The position numbers were made by a program, and so were the translations under genes. From NCBI RefSeq assembly GCF_900101625.1, contig NZ_FMYZ01000020.1, positions 1-64,000 of the forward strand: 64,000 nt of DNA, read 5' to 3'. Numbering within the stretch: the first letter of the stretch is position 1; every line of letters begins with the position of its first letter. Below the pieces are notes generated by a model that saw only the letters and a program-made list of their open reading frames with translations, searched no databases and was not told the origin of the DNA. This document shows, piece after piece, positions 1 to 8,239 of this stretch. This DNA is from Cupriavidus sp. YR651. Its GTDB lineage: Bacteria > Pseudomonadota > Gammaproteobacteria > Burkholderiales > Burkholderiaceae.

Positions 1-2
1 CG

Positions 3-122
3 TTGAAGGTGTCGCTGGGCAACAAGCCGGAAGACGCCTGCACGCTGAACTACGCGCTGCCGCCGACGGTGAAGGGTTCCGCATCGGCATTCACCGCCGT
101 TGAGGGTGAATGTGTTCGATAA
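3..122 (+). CDS. Fimbrial outer-membrane usher, C-terminal fragment
   Basis: The frame is open from the window edge and ends at TAA 120-122, giving the last 39 residues of a longer protein. The tail has a VSLGN segment, a Cys, the NYALPP stretch and a terminal GECVR. This is the PapC/FimD C-terminal plug pattern, in which FimD ends with a Cys, YQLPPE and a final ECR. Ushers are outer-membrane pores that assemble and secrete pilus subunits delivered by a periplasmic chaperone. The adhesin-like gene that follows fits a chaperone-usher operon. The identity rests on a short tail and on context, so it is probable rather than certain. Confidence 0.7.
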   Translation: MKVSLGNKPEDACTLNYALPPTVKGSASAFTAVEGECVR

Positions 123-157
123 GCAGGATGGGGGAAACGATGATGAAACCCGACCTT
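50..157 (+). repeat. Direct repeat copy 1 (usher 3' end to adhesin leader)
   Basis: This segment runs from the NYALPP codons of the usher, through its stop, to an ATGATGAAACCCGACCTT start-like sequence. A similar segment occurs at 376-480. In this copy the reading frame from ATG 140 stops after 19 codons, so the start-like sequence leads nowhere. Confidence 0.75.
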
Positions 158-375
158 TGGCAGTCGAATCCGGTCACGCGCCGCAGTGATTCTCTGACTA
201 CCAGCCCCCGTTATGCCGTTCGCGGCACCCCCAGGCTGACAGCCCATTGTGAATGGCAGGGGGCCTCGGAATTTAGGAATAGTCCTATGTATTGTGCCCG
301 TGCCGATTTCTACATTACAGACATCAGAAAAACGGCCTCCTCCCAAATGACGTTGGACTGGGGCCGAGCGATGGG

Positions 376-480
376 CTACGCGCTGCCGCAGACCGACAAC
401 GATTCCTCATCGCCATTCGCCAGTTGATGGTGAATGTGTTCGATAACCAGATTAGAGAAACGATTATGAAACCCGACCTT
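376..480 (+). repeat. Direct repeat copy 2, degenerate usher 3' end
   Basis: This copy is collinear with 50-157 and about three-quarters identical by eye, with one 3-base gap. It keeps the CTACGCGCTGCCGC core, the GGTGAATGTGTTCGATAA block and the ATGAAACCCGACCTT start. The usher frame here is a remnant (GYALPQ) closed by a stop at 425-427. The functional adhesin start lies in this copy. Confidence 0.75.
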
Positions 481-1524
481 GGAAGGCTATTGAGATGGCT
501 TGTGCATGATGTGGCGAAAAAGGCCATGCGCTCAAACTTCAAAAATCTCGTCGCCCTGCTCTTCGCTAGTTGCGTCTGCACTATCTCTTTGCCTGTTTTT
601 GCTCAGTCTTGCCGTACTGTTGAGGGTGGCAACTATAATGTTTCAGTTGGGAGTCAGGCTATTCCGCGCGATGCTGCGGTAGGCAGTGTCGTGATCCCAC
701 GGACTCCTTATCTACCGCGGTACCACGAAGTCTGCGATGCTAGCAATGACCATAATGCCTTATTTTTCTTCACTGTGGATTCGGCTCCTGTTCCGGGGTT
801 CACCGATGTGTACCCAACAAATATTGCTGGTCTGGGTATCAGGTATCTGGTCGCAAATGGATGCGATTACAATACACCCGTCACGGCAATCACCAGCCTA
901 GGTTTTCAGATGACGTGCGAGATTGTAGACATCGGCCCCGACACCGTCGGCAGTCTCATCACAACCATCACTGAGTTTATCAAGACAGGTCCAATTTCCC
1001 CCGGAACGCTAACGACGGTACCGCGAGTCAAGGTGGAATATGCCTTTACCGATCGGCCGGCGAGATCTGAAATCACTCCTTTCTTCAGTGGAAGCGCGAC
1101 GGGTACGATCAGCACCAACGCGTGCGCTACCCCTAACATTACCGTCGACATGGGCTCGCACAAGAGCACTGAGATGTCAGGGATCGGCACATCGACGTCG
1201 TCGACCAATTTCAACATTGCCTTGAACAACTGCCCCGCCGATATCACGGCCATCAAGTATCAAATCGATGCCGTCACGTCAGTCCTGGATGCCGCTAATG
1301 CAGTGGTAGCGCTGGATGGCAGTTCCTCAGCGAAAGGGGTGGGTGTACAGCTCTTGAATAACGCGGGCAATGTGCAGACGCTGGGTGTGGAAAATACCCT
1401 GGCCGGCGTCAACGGTGCCAGCTCCTACACCATCCCGTTGCGCGCACGCTACCGTCAGACGGAGGGCTCTGTGAGAGGAGGCACCGCCAACAGTTCGATG
1501 ACATTCAGCATCTTGTATCCGTGA
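466..1524 (+). CDS. Fimbrial tip adhesin-like protein
   Basis: This 352-residue protein is probably exported and placed at the tip of a chaperone-usher pilus. From ATG 526 (residue 21) there is a clear signal peptide (hydrophobic LVALLFASCVCTISLPVFA, then QSC). ATG 466 is chosen because that start context is conserved in both repeat copies, but 526 is a real alternative. The last ~145 residues have fimbrial-subunit features: an early Cys in STNACATPNITVDMG, a second Cys in NNCPAD, and an alternating hydrophobic C-terminal strand ending MTFSILYP. The N-terminal ~170 residues would be the receptor-binding domain and match no family I can name. Its GC is lower than that of the neighbours, which is common for surface adhesins. 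Confidence 0.75.
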   Translation: MKPDLGRLLRWLVHDVAKKAMRSNFKNLVALLFASCVCTISLPVFAQSCRTVEGGNYNVSVGSQAIPRDAAVGSVVIPRTPYLPRYHEVCDASNDHNALFFFTVDSAPVPGFTDVYPTNIAGLGIRYLVANGCDYNTPVTAITSLGFQMTCEIVDIGPDTVGSLITTITEFIKTGPISPGTLTTVPRVKVEYAFTDRPARSEITPFFSGSATGTISTNACATPNITVDMGSHKSTEMSGIGTSTSSTNFNIALNNCPADITAIKYQIDAVTSVLDAANAVVALDGSSSAKGVGVQLLNNAGNVQTLGVENTLAGVNGASSYTIPLRARYRQTEGSVRGGTANSSMTFSILYP

Positions 1525-1596
1525 TCCCGGTTGACATGCATATAAAGGGAGGCGTTCTGCCACGGCACGCCTCACAGCGATGGCAAGCGCAAACAT

Positions 1597-1645
1597 AAAG
1601 GGCCGAGTCCCGCAGCAATGCAGGACTCGGCCCTTTCCTTTTTTG
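1597..1645. terminator. Bidirectional intrinsic terminator
   Basis: A perfect stem (AAAGGGCCGAGTCC / GGACTCGGCCCTTT) is followed by CCTTTTTT on the plus strand. It lies between the converging adhesin and lipoprotein genes. Confidence 0.85.
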
Positions 1646-1712
1646 CCTGACCGAATAGCGATTTGTCGCTTCGCGGCCAGCGTGGTCGGCGCTAACCGAC
1701 GCCAACCGTCGC

Positions 1713-2465
1713 TTACTGCGCGGCAGTAACCGGCGTACCCGCCACCGGTTGCACCGGGGCCTTCAGGTTTTCCATGAAGAACGCGCCCCGCAGCCGGGAA
1801 GTGGCGCTGCGCGTGCTTTCTGTGACGGCGCGCATCAGGTTCTCGTACTCCGGTGCCTGGTCCCACTCGCCCAGTGCGGCGGTGTTGATCTCCACGCGCT
1901 CATACCATTCCAGCCGGTTGCTGGACAAGTTGACCAGCTGACCCGTCAGCGCCACATGGCCGACCGGCGCGCCCTGCGGCAGGAAGCCGTAGTAGTAGTA
2001 GCGCACGGTGCCCAGCTCGCGCGGCGTGAGCAGCAGCAGGCGGTCGGCATTGTATTGCTTGGCCAGCGCACGATAGTCGCGCAGGGCGATGCCCTCGCCG
2101 GAGCCCTCGGTGAACTTGGGCAGCGCTTCCGCATCCAGTGGCTTGTCGATCATCACCACCTTGATCTGGCGCGATTCCAGGCCCGTGCCGAATGCCTTGC
2201 CGAGGTCGCTGATCATCGAGAAATCCTGCTTTTGCAGGCGCTCGACGATGGCCGCGGCGTTGGCCTTGTTGATCACGATGTCCAGCAGCCCCTGCTGGCC
2301 AAGCATGATCTGCGTCGGCTCAGGCAGCTTTTCCACGGCGACGGCAATGGTGGTGGTCTTGTTTTCGAACAGCGCGCTGGATGCCGGAATCGGCTTCTGT
2401 ACCACTGCGCAGCCCGCAAGCGTGCTCAATGCCAGCAACAAGCCGGCCAGACGGATACGACCCAT
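1713..2465 (-). CDS. Putative lipoprotein, unknown function
   Basis: A 250-residue secreted lipoprotein. The signal has a basic start, a hydrophobic run and a lipobox LAGC with Cys19 as the expected lipidated residue. The mature part has a mixed alpha/beta look, with NKANAAAIVERLQ, a YNADRLLLLTPRELG strand-turn and RYYYYGFLPQ. This resembles small periplasmic proteins that compute a nucleotide- or peptidoglycan-independent beta fold, but I cannot place it in a named family. A GGGAGA ribosome site precedes the ATG. It stands alone, between a terminator and an MFS gene on the same strand. Confidence 0.85.
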   Translation of the reverse strand: MGRIRLAGLLLALSTLAGCAVVQKPIPASSALFENKTTTIAVAVEKLPEPTQIMLGQQGLLDIVINKANAAAIVERLQKQDFSMISDLGKAFGTGLESRQIKVVMIDKPLDAEALPKFTEGSGEGIALRDYRALAKQYNADRLLLLTPRELGTVRYYYYGFLPQGAPVGHVALTGQLVNLSSNRLEWYERVEINTAALGEWDQAPEYENLMRAVTESTRSATSRLRGAFFMENLKAPVQPVAGTPVTAAQ

Positions 2466-2554
2466 GACTTCTCCCTTTTCTGAGTTGGGGTTGAATAATC
2501 TCGGGACGTATAACGTCGGGAAGTCACCACATTTGAGCCCACTTCAGAGGGGGG

Positions 2555-3886
2555 CTATCGCGCCATGGCGCGCTGTGGTGACGGAAATAGCGGCCACGCC
2601 AGCATCGCCACCATGGCCGTCGTCGCCCACACCACCGGCCACGACGTCAGCGCCAGCCAGTGCGGCAGGCACAGTGGCGTGAGGAAGTAGCCGAAGAAGA
2701 CCGCCGTGTTGGCCATGCCCGGCGCGGTGCCGGCGCGGTCGGCGCCCGCCATCGCGGCCAGCTCGGCATACGCCACGCCGTGCCACGCGGAGACACAGAC
2801 GCCGGCCACGGCAAGGATCACGGGCAGGGCCAGACTCCACGCACTGCCGCCGGCGATCGCGCCGCTGCCGTGCACGCAGGCGGCCAGCACCAGGAAAGCG
2901 GCGACTGTCACGACCGTGCAGGCGCGCAGGTATTGCCGGCGATTGCCGTGACGGTCGGTCCAGCGTCCGCTCCAGACCCGCATCGCCATCGCACCGCCCT
3001 GTACGGTGGCCATCGTCGCCGTGATGGCGCCAAGTCCGGCGTGGGCAAAATCGTGCAGGAACACCGAGGCGAATGTCAGCACCGCGAACTGCGGCACGCA
3101 GAGGATGCCGATGGCCGCCACGATGCGCCAGATCCGCAGGCGCCGCAGCGGATTGGGGGTGGCGGCGGTCGGGGTGGCGTGGACGGTGACATCATCCATC
3201 TCCGCACCTCCGACGTTCGCATCCAGATTCGCACCATGAGTCACCCTCTCAGGCGGCGGCTCATGCAGCCATCGCCAGGTCAGCAACGCGGACGCGCCGC
3301 ATAGCAACGCCACCCAGCCATAGACCCACGCAAAGCCGGCCGTCGATGCGAGCCACGGCAGCGTGAGCGCGCCGATGCCGCCGCCCAGCGGGACGGCGGT
3401 TTGCCGGATGCTCATCGCCAGGCCGCGCTCACCCTCGTGGAACCAGCGCATCACCGCCCGCCCGCTGGCCCCGTTCACGCTGCCGCCGAACAGGCCGACG
3501 GCGGCCATCGCCGCCATCAGCCATGCCAGCGGCGGAAGATGGCCAGACTCCGGCGCCAGCCATAGCGCCATCGCCAGCAGCGCGGCACCGGTCGCCGCGA
3601 GTCCGCCCAACAGGACGGGACGGTCGCCCCAGCGGTCAGCCGCCACGCCCCAGGGCAACTCGGATAGCGCGATACCAAAGCCGAGTGCGCCCAGTGCCAG
3701 CCCCAGGCCGGCGTTGTCGAGCTGGTAGTCGCCACGCAGCCAGACCGCCGTGGTGGGAATGCCGCCGGCCGCCGCCATGACGCTGGCGTTGGCGGCCACG
3801 CCAACCCCCAGCACTTTCCAGCGATGCGCGGGGCCGAAGTGCCGTGGGATCGACGCGGGGGAGGAAACAAGGATTTGCGAGGCCAT
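2555..3886 (-). CDS. MFS transporter
   Basis: A 443-residue inner-membrane secondary transporter of the major facilitator superfamily. About 12 hydrophobic segments fall in two halves, split by a polar loop near residues 205-250 (PPPERVTHG to NPLRRLR). The cytoplasmic motif A signature DRWGDRPVLLGG follows the second segment. The ATG at 3886 is preferred over an upstream GTG at 3934 because the hydrophobic domain starts soon after it and GGAG lies upstream. It is divergent from a LysR gene 111 bp away, a classic arrangement for a regulator controlling a transporter. The substrate cannot be inferred. Confidence 0.88.
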   Translation of the reverse strand: MASQILVSSPASIPRHFGPAHRWKVLGVGVAANASVMAAAGGIPTTAVWLRGDYQLDNAGLGLALGALGFGIALSELPWGVAADRWGDRPVLLGGLAATGAALLAMALWLAPESGHLPPLAWLMAAMAAVGLFGGSVNGASGRAVMRWFHEGERGLAMSIRQTAVPLGGGIGALTLPWLASTAGFAWVYGWVALLCGASALLTWRWLHEPPPERVTHGANLDANVGGAEMDDVTVHATPTAATPNPLRRLRIWRIVAAIGILCVPQFAVLTFASVFLHDFAHAGLGAITATMATVQGGAMAMRVWSGRWTDRHGNRRQYLRACTVVTVAAFLVLAACVHGSGAIAGGSAWSLALPVILAVAGVCVSAWHGVAYAELAAMAGADRAGTAPGMANTAVFFGYFLTPLCLPHWLALTSWPVVWATTAMVAMLAWPLFPSPQRAMAR

Positions 3887-3997
3887 GATTGACAGGTGCT
3901 CCGGAAAGCCGATTGACCGGACCCAGTCTGTCACCGAGAATTCGTCCTGAATATCAGAAAATATTTCGCTAACCGTTCGATAAAACAGGATGATGCG
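3887..3997. promoter_or_regulatory. Divergent MFS/LysR promoter region
   Basis: This 111-bp intergenic region is AT-richer than its surroundings (AATATCAGAAAATATTTCG). It holds both start regions, so it is the expected place for a LysR-type binding site. No precise operator is assigned. Confidence 0.5.
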
Positions 3998-5026
3998 ATG
4001 TCGCGGACCAATTTCGACATGGCAGCCTTGCGCAGCCTGCTGGCCGGCATGGAGTTGGGCAGCTTTGCCCGCGCAGCCGATCGCGTCGGCCGATCCACAT
4101 CGGCCATCAGCGCCCAGATCCGCAAGCTGGAAGAGCAGGCCGGCACGCCGCTGTTCCGCAAGTCGGGGCGCGGACTGGCGCTGACGGCGGCGGGCGAGGC
4201 GATGCTTGGCTACGCACGCCGTCTGGTGGACCTGAACGACGAGGCCGCCGTGGCGATACGCGGCGTGGATCTGGCCGGCGGCATCCGGCTGGGGTTGCAG
4301 GAGGAATTCGGCGAGGGGCTGCTACCCGAGGTGCTCGGCCGATTCGCACGCGCGCATCCGAAAATCCGCATCGAAGCGGTGGTGTCGCGCAATGCCGACC
4401 TGTTGGCGCGTATCGACGCCGGCCGCTGCGACCTCGCGCTGGTCTGGGCCAACGTCCACCAGTCGCCAGACTCGCGAGAAGCGGGGCGAGGGGGCAGGGC
4501 GGACGCGCGCTACGGCGCGGACGATGGGGCTGACGATGAGTCGGACTATCGGGCGGACCACCGGGCGGAACCTGGCAACCTCGCGGAGGCTGGCTACGCG
4601 ATGGGCCACCGCATGGCCGAGCCCATCGACGAGCCGCCGATGTGCTGGGTGGGTTCCGCAAGCGTGCCGTGGCAGTACACGCCTGGCGAGCCGTTGCCGC
4701 TGGTCGCCTTCGACCGTCCGTGCCAGTTTCACGCCGCCGCCACCGCCGCGCTCGACCGCGCCGGCATTCCATGGCGCGTCACGTTTTCCAGCCCGAATCT
4801 GGGCGGCCTCTGGGCCGCTGCCGCAGCCGGGCTGGGGCTCACGGTGCGTTCGCGCTACGGGCTGCCGGCGAATGTGCGCGAGCTGCCGACCGCCGAGACT
4901 GGCTTGCCGACGTTGCCGTCGCTCTCGTTGGTGATGGTGCGCGCCGCGGCCACGATGCCGCCGGAAGTCGAGCGTCTGGCGGCGATCCTGCTGTCGGCAA
5001 TCCGCGATGCCAGGCAGGACGCGTGA
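3998..5026 (+). CDS. LysR-type regulator with 12-bp-repeat insertion
   Basis: A 342-residue DNA-binding regulator, longer than the usual ~300. Residues 1-65 form the winged helix (AALRSLLAGMELGSFARAAD, then STSAISAQIRKLEEQAGTPL). The effector domain begins normally (IRLGLQEEF). Around residues 155-205 it carries an Ala/Asp/Arg-rich low-complexity block, GRADARYGADDGADDESDYR and onward, encoded by 12-bp tandem repeats at 4517-4576. Normal effector-domain sequence then resumes. The block lies between the two lobes, so it may be a tolerated loop or may damage function. The gene probably controls the divergent MFS gene. Confidence 0.88.
   Translation: MSRTNFDMAALRSLLAGMELGSFARAADRVGRSTSAISAQIRKLEEQAGTPLFRKSGRGLALTAAGEAMLGYARRLVDLNDEAAVAIRGVDLAGGIRLGLQEEFGEGLLPEVLGRFARAHPKIRIEAVVSRNADLLARIDAGRCDLALVWANVHQSPDSREAGRGGRADARYGADDGADDESDYRADHRAEPGNLAEAGYAMGHRMAEPIDEPPMCWVGSASVPWQYTPGEPLPLVAFDRPCQFHAAATAALDRAGIPWRVTFSSPNLGGLWAAAAAGLGLTVRSRYGLPANVRELPTAETGLPTLPSLSLVMVRAAATMPPEVERLAAILLSAIRDARQDA
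4517..4576 (+). repeat. 12-bp tandem repeat inside LysR gene
   Basis: There are five contiguous degenerate 12-bp units: GCGGACGATGGG, GCTGACGATGAG, TCGGACTATCGG, GCGGACCACCGG and GCGGAACCTGGC. The array is in frame and adds 20 residues. Confidence 0.8.
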
Positions 5027-5053
5027 GAGGTGCGCTTCATTCTGAAACAACCG

Positions 5054-5419
5054 CTAATCGCCGTTGTAGCTGCGTCGCCCCGGACGGCACAGCAGCGCGC
5101 CAAGCAACACACCCAGGCCCAATGCCATGCCGAGCGCGCGCATGGGTTCCTTGTGCACGTACTCGGTCACGCACTCCTGGCACTGCTCCATGCTGTGACA
5201 TACCGACGACTTGATCGACGCCAGCGTATCGGAGCCGCGTTCGGCCTTGGCGAGAAAGGTCTTCTTGGCCGTGCTGACGGCCTCCCCGGTCAGGCTGGGC
5301 AGTTGGGCGAGCAGATCGTCGAGATCCTTCGCCAACTGATCGGCGTCGGCACGCAGGTTCGACCTGGCTGCCGCAGCGGCGGCATCCTTGTCTTCCGGGT
5401 TGGGGTCGTTCGGGTCCAT
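5054..5419 (-). CDS. DUF883 family membrane-anchored protein
   Basis: A 121-residue protein of the ElaB/YqjD/YgaM type. These are small inner-membrane-anchored, stress- or stationary-phase proteins, and some bind ribosomes. It has an acidic/alanine-rich N-terminus (DPNPEDKDAAAAAARSNL), a helical middle, then a C-terminal hydrophobic anchor (ALGMALGLGVLLGALLC) and a basic tail (RPGRRSYNGD). Three Cys lie in CHSMEQCQEC before the anchor, which is unusual for the family. The ATG at 5419 has GGAG upstream. It converges with the LysR gene, with a 27-bp gap. Confidence 0.8.
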   Translation of the reverse strand: MDPNDPNPEDKDAAAAAARSNLRADADQLAKDLDDLLAQLPSLTGEAVSTAKKTFLAKAERGSDTLASIKSSVCHSMEQCQECVTEYVHKEPMRALGMALGLGVLLGALLCRPGRRSYNGD

Positions 5420-5686
5420 GGCGTCTCCGGTGAGGGTGGGCGTGAAGTCATCAAGGGGCAAGGCCTCTCACCCCTGCGCATCTTCCGTACCAGCGTGCCG
5501 CCGCGACGGGTTGCCATAGTTGTCGCGGCGATGGAGGCGGGCATGCGCGTCCTCCATGATAGAAACGCGTCCGCAACTTACCGGTGCTTGTAATTAGTTT
5601 GACTAGTTGGGCGGGCGTCGGGTGGCCATCAGGAAACGTGCTGAAGTGTCGTTTACCTGACATCCCAACAAGAAAATGTCGTGCCG

Positions 5687-5917
5687 ATGAATCCGCTTCG
5701 CATTTCCGTCCTGGCATGCGCCGTCGCACTGACTGCCTGCTCCACCTAGGGCACCGGCGACGACGACGCGGAGCGCTCGATAATGGGTCAGCTGAGGAGC
5801 CTGGTCGGCCGACCGACCTGCGGCATCGCCGTCCAGGACGAAACCGACGGCGGCGCGCCCGTCGAAGTCGAGCGTACGCGGCCCAAGCAGAAGAGCTTTG
5901 CGTGCATCAGGTTCTGA
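5687..5917 (+). pseudogene. Small lipoprotein gene interrupted by in-frame TAG
   Basis: From ATG 5687 the frame reads a short lipoprotein signal with lipobox LTAC, then meets TAG at 5747-5749, two codons after the lipobox Cys. The same frame then stays open for 55 codons to TGA 5915-5917 (GTGDDDAERS to SFACIRF), with two further Cys. That length and composition fit a small outer-membrane or periplasmic lipoprotein of ~76 residues. The amber codon suggests a recent pseudogene, or a sequencing error. Only a weak purine-rich stretch (AAGAAAA) precedes the ATG. Function unknown. Confidence 0.55.
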
Positions 5918-6115
5918 TACCGTCGTCAGCTGTTTTCGCGAACTATCTTCGCCAACTGCCTTCGCCACTGACATCAACGTCATTGATGTAGTCGTCAGCC
6001 TGCCCCGGTGCCCGCGACCATCGGGATACAGCGGGGCATGGCGGGGCACGGCGGAGCGCCATCACCCGCTCACCCTCTCACCTGCCCACCCACTCACCCA
6101 CGCGCAGGCCGCGCG

Positions 6116-6340
6116 CTAGCGATGCGCGGACGTGTCGCTGAGGATGTCCTCGATCTGGCCCCTGACCAGGCACAGCAGGCAGAACGCGTTAAACGAGGTT
6201 TCGGACGTCTCGCTCTGTCGCTCCAGTAACTCCAGCACACCGTCGATGCCGGCGAGCACGGTATGGGCGTCCTCGGCGGTGACCAGGCATGTGTCATGGT
6301 GTGGATGGGCCGGGTCGCGGGTTTGGGTCAGTACGGGCAT
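6116..6340 (-). CDS. Small hypothetical protein (74 aa)
   Basis: The protein starts at ATG 6340, directly after a strong AAGGAAG ribosome site. It is soluble, with a His-rich N-terminal part (DPAHPHHDTC) and a helical C-terminal half (AHTVLAGIDGVLELLERQ, then FNAFCLLCLVRGQIEDI). This is the look of the short DUF3077/DUF6124-like regulatory or accessory proteins, but I do not recognise it. It contains three Cys. A TCGGG pentamer array lies just upstream of the ribosome site, so expression may vary with repeat number. Confidence 0.65.
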   Translation of the reverse strand: MPVLTQTRDPAHPHHDTCLVTAEDAHTVLAGIDGVLELLERQSETSETSFNAFCLLCLVRGQIEDILSDTSAHR

Positions 6341-6350
6341 GGTCTTCCTT

Positions 6351-6379
6351 TCGGGTCGGGTCGGGTCGGGTCGGGTCGG
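6351..6379. repeat. TCGGG pentanucleotide repeat
   Basis: Five full TCGGG units plus TCGG lie 10 bp upstream of the ATG of the 74-residue gene on the minus strand. They fall between its ribosome site and its likely promoter. Confidence 0.9.
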
Positions 6380-6570
6380 CGTCGCCGGTCGCCGGCGAGT
6401 GCGCCAAGTGTTGCCCGTGACCCGTATCCCGTCGATAAGACGATTCGCATTTTGCGCGCGCACGTCATGCGTTGTTGTGTCCCATCGCCTTCGATCACCA
6501 CCCGTCGCCTCCCTTCACTCTTCCCGGCACCTATACTCCACTCGCCGCTCCCGAGCAGAAAGGCATTGCC

Positions 6571-6960
6571 ATGACCTCGCCGCCCGTCCCGCAGGACCCG
6601 CCACCGACGCCACCGCCGCCCTCAACGCCAGCAAAGCCGCCCGCGCCGCAGCTCGTTCCCTCCGGCTACCGGCAGGGCATCATCACGGCCATCACCGTGC
6701 TGCTCGGGTTCTCGCTGGCGTTCTGGCGCTTCTGGGGGCTGGAGACGCCGGGGCACTGGGGTGTCCGTGCTGTCTTCGCCGCGGCCTCGCTGCTGGTCGC
6801 GGTCGTCCTGCAGATCGTGGCCCTGTTCCGGGCGCTGCGAATCGAGGATGACGAAGTGGGCGAATACCGCAGGACCGTCCGCTGCTTTATCGCCTCGGCA
6901 GTCGCCTTGCTGATCGGACTGGCCGGCGCGATGGTGGACGCGGCGTTCGGGGAGCCGTGA
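6571..6960 (+). CDS. Small proline-rich membrane protein
   Basis: A 129-residue protein with a Pro-rich cytoplasmic N-terminus (SPPVPQDPPPTPPPPSTPAK) and three hydrophobic segments: IITAITVLLGFSLAFW, VFAAASLLVAVVLQIVAL and FIASAVALLIGLAGAMV. A short charged loop (RALRIEDDEVGEYRRTV) separates the last two. AGAAAGG precedes ATG 6571. It is an inner-membrane protein of unknown role, and nothing in the flanks ties it to a pathway. Confidence 0.8.
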   Translation: MTSPPVPQDPPPTPPPPSTPAKPPAPQLVPSGYRQGIITAITVLLGFSLAFWRFWGLETPGHWGVRAVFAAASLLVAVVLQIVALFRALRIEDDEVGEYRRTVRCFIASAVALLIGLAGAMVDAAFGEP

Positions 6961-6971
6961 GGCCGCAGCCA

Positions 6972-7004
6972 TAAAAAAGCCCCGGCGACGACGTTGCCGG
7001 GGCT
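6972..7004 (-). terminator. Intrinsic terminator of Bug gene
   Basis: Read on the minus strand, AGCCCCGGC / GCCGGGGCT forms a hairpin with a 9-base loop followed by TTTTTTA. It lies 46 bp past the Bug stop codon. Confidence 0.85.
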
Positions 7005-7049
7005 GCCAGGACTACCGTTGATTTCGGCGCCGGAAGATAAAAGCAGCGC

Positions 7050-8060
7050 CTAGTCGGCCTGGATACCAAATTCCTTCACAAGCTTCGTATAGCGCGCGGT
7101 GTCCGCGGCAATCAGCTTCTGGAGCACGGCGGGTTCGCCGCCGACTGGGGTCACCGCGATGGTGGCCATCTTGGCGACCACGTCGGGCTGCTTCAGGATG
7201 TCGTTGATATGGCCGTTGAGCGTGCGGACGATGTCGGCCGGCAGGTTCTTCGGGCCCATCAGCGCCTGCCACGCGCCGATCTCCACATCCTTGTAGCCCA
7301 GCTCGCCCAGCGTCGGCACGTTCGGCGCGAACGGGGAGCGCTTCTGGTCCGCCACGGCCAGCGGCACCAGGCTGCCATTGCCCACGTATTGCGCCACGGC
7401 GCCATAGGTCACGTAGGTCATCGGCACCTGGCCGCCCAGCACGTCGACGATGGCAGGCGCCGTGCCGCGGTACGGCACCTGCGAGAGCTTCACGCTGGCG
7501 GACTTGTTGAACATCTCGCCCATGATGTGCATTGGCGATCCATTGCCCGGCGTGGCATACGTCTCCAGCTTGCCAGCCTTGGCGCGCGCCACCAGGTCGC
7601 TCATCTTCGCGATGCCGCTGTTCTTGTTCACCACCACGAACAGCGATTGCGTACCGAGCTGCGCGATCGGCGTGAAATCGTTCTGCACGTCGTAGTTGGC
7701 GCCGGTGCCGGCCTTCAGCACCAGTGGTGCGATGGACACGGTGTTGGGCGCCACCAGCAGCGTGTAGCCGTCGGCCGCCGCGCGGGCCACGTAGGCGCTG
7801 CCGATGGTGCCGGCCGCGCCCGTACGGTTTTCCACGACGACGGATTGCTTGAGCCGCGTGCCGAGCTTCTCGGCCATCAGGCGAGCCAGCACGTCGGTGT
7901 CGCCGCCGGCCGGGTAGGCCACGACGATGGTGATCGGCTTGTTGGGGTAGCTACCCTGGGCCATCGCGGGCAGGGCAGCAAGCAGCGCGGTGGCGCCGAG
8001 GGTCGCGCCGATGGCGGCGAGCAGGTTGCAGCCGGGTCGGTTGCAGCGGACAGTCATCAT
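7050..8060 (-). CDS. Bug-family (TctC-like) periplasmic binding protein
   Basis: A 336-residue periplasmic solute-binding protein of the tripartite tricarboxylate transporter family. The signal peptide ends in ALPAMA-Q. The mature part starts with the family pattern YPNKPITIVVAYPAGGDTDV and later has ADGYTLLVAPNT, VPYRGTAPAIVDVLGGQV and WQALMGPKNLPADIV. Such proteins bind carboxylates or amides. No TctA/TctB membrane partners are nearby. It follows the porin gene on the same strand after 180 bp, so the two may serve uptake of one compound across both membranes. Confidence 0.93.
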   Translation of the reverse strand: MMTVRCNRPGCNLLAAIGATLGATALLAALPAMAQGSYPNKPITIVVAYPAGGDTDVLARLMAEKLGTRLKQSVVVENRTGAAGTIGSAYVARAAADGYTLLVAPNTVSIAPLVLKAGTGANYDVQNDFTPIAQLGTQSLFVVVNKNSGIAKMSDLVARAKAGKLETYATPGNGSPMHIMGEMFNKSASVKLSQVPYRGTAPAIVDVLGGQVPMTYVTYGAVAQYVGNGSLVPLAVADQKRSPFAPNVPTLGELGYKDVEIGAWQALMGPKNLPADIVRTLNGHINDILKQPDVVAKMATIAVTPVGGEPAVLQKLIAADTARYTKLVKEFGIQAD

Positions 8061-8239
8061 GATCGAAACACCTCTGGTCAGGTCTCGCGCCAGTCAGGGG
8101 ACAAGTCGTCCGCCGCGCAAGAAGGGTACGGGGAAGCGGTATGGGGAAGCGGTGCTGTGCCGGCGTTCCCGTGGGGGCACTCGGCGCACGTGTCGCCGGG
8201 CAGAGGAAAGCTGCCCGGCGCCGCGCGTATCCGTCGGGC

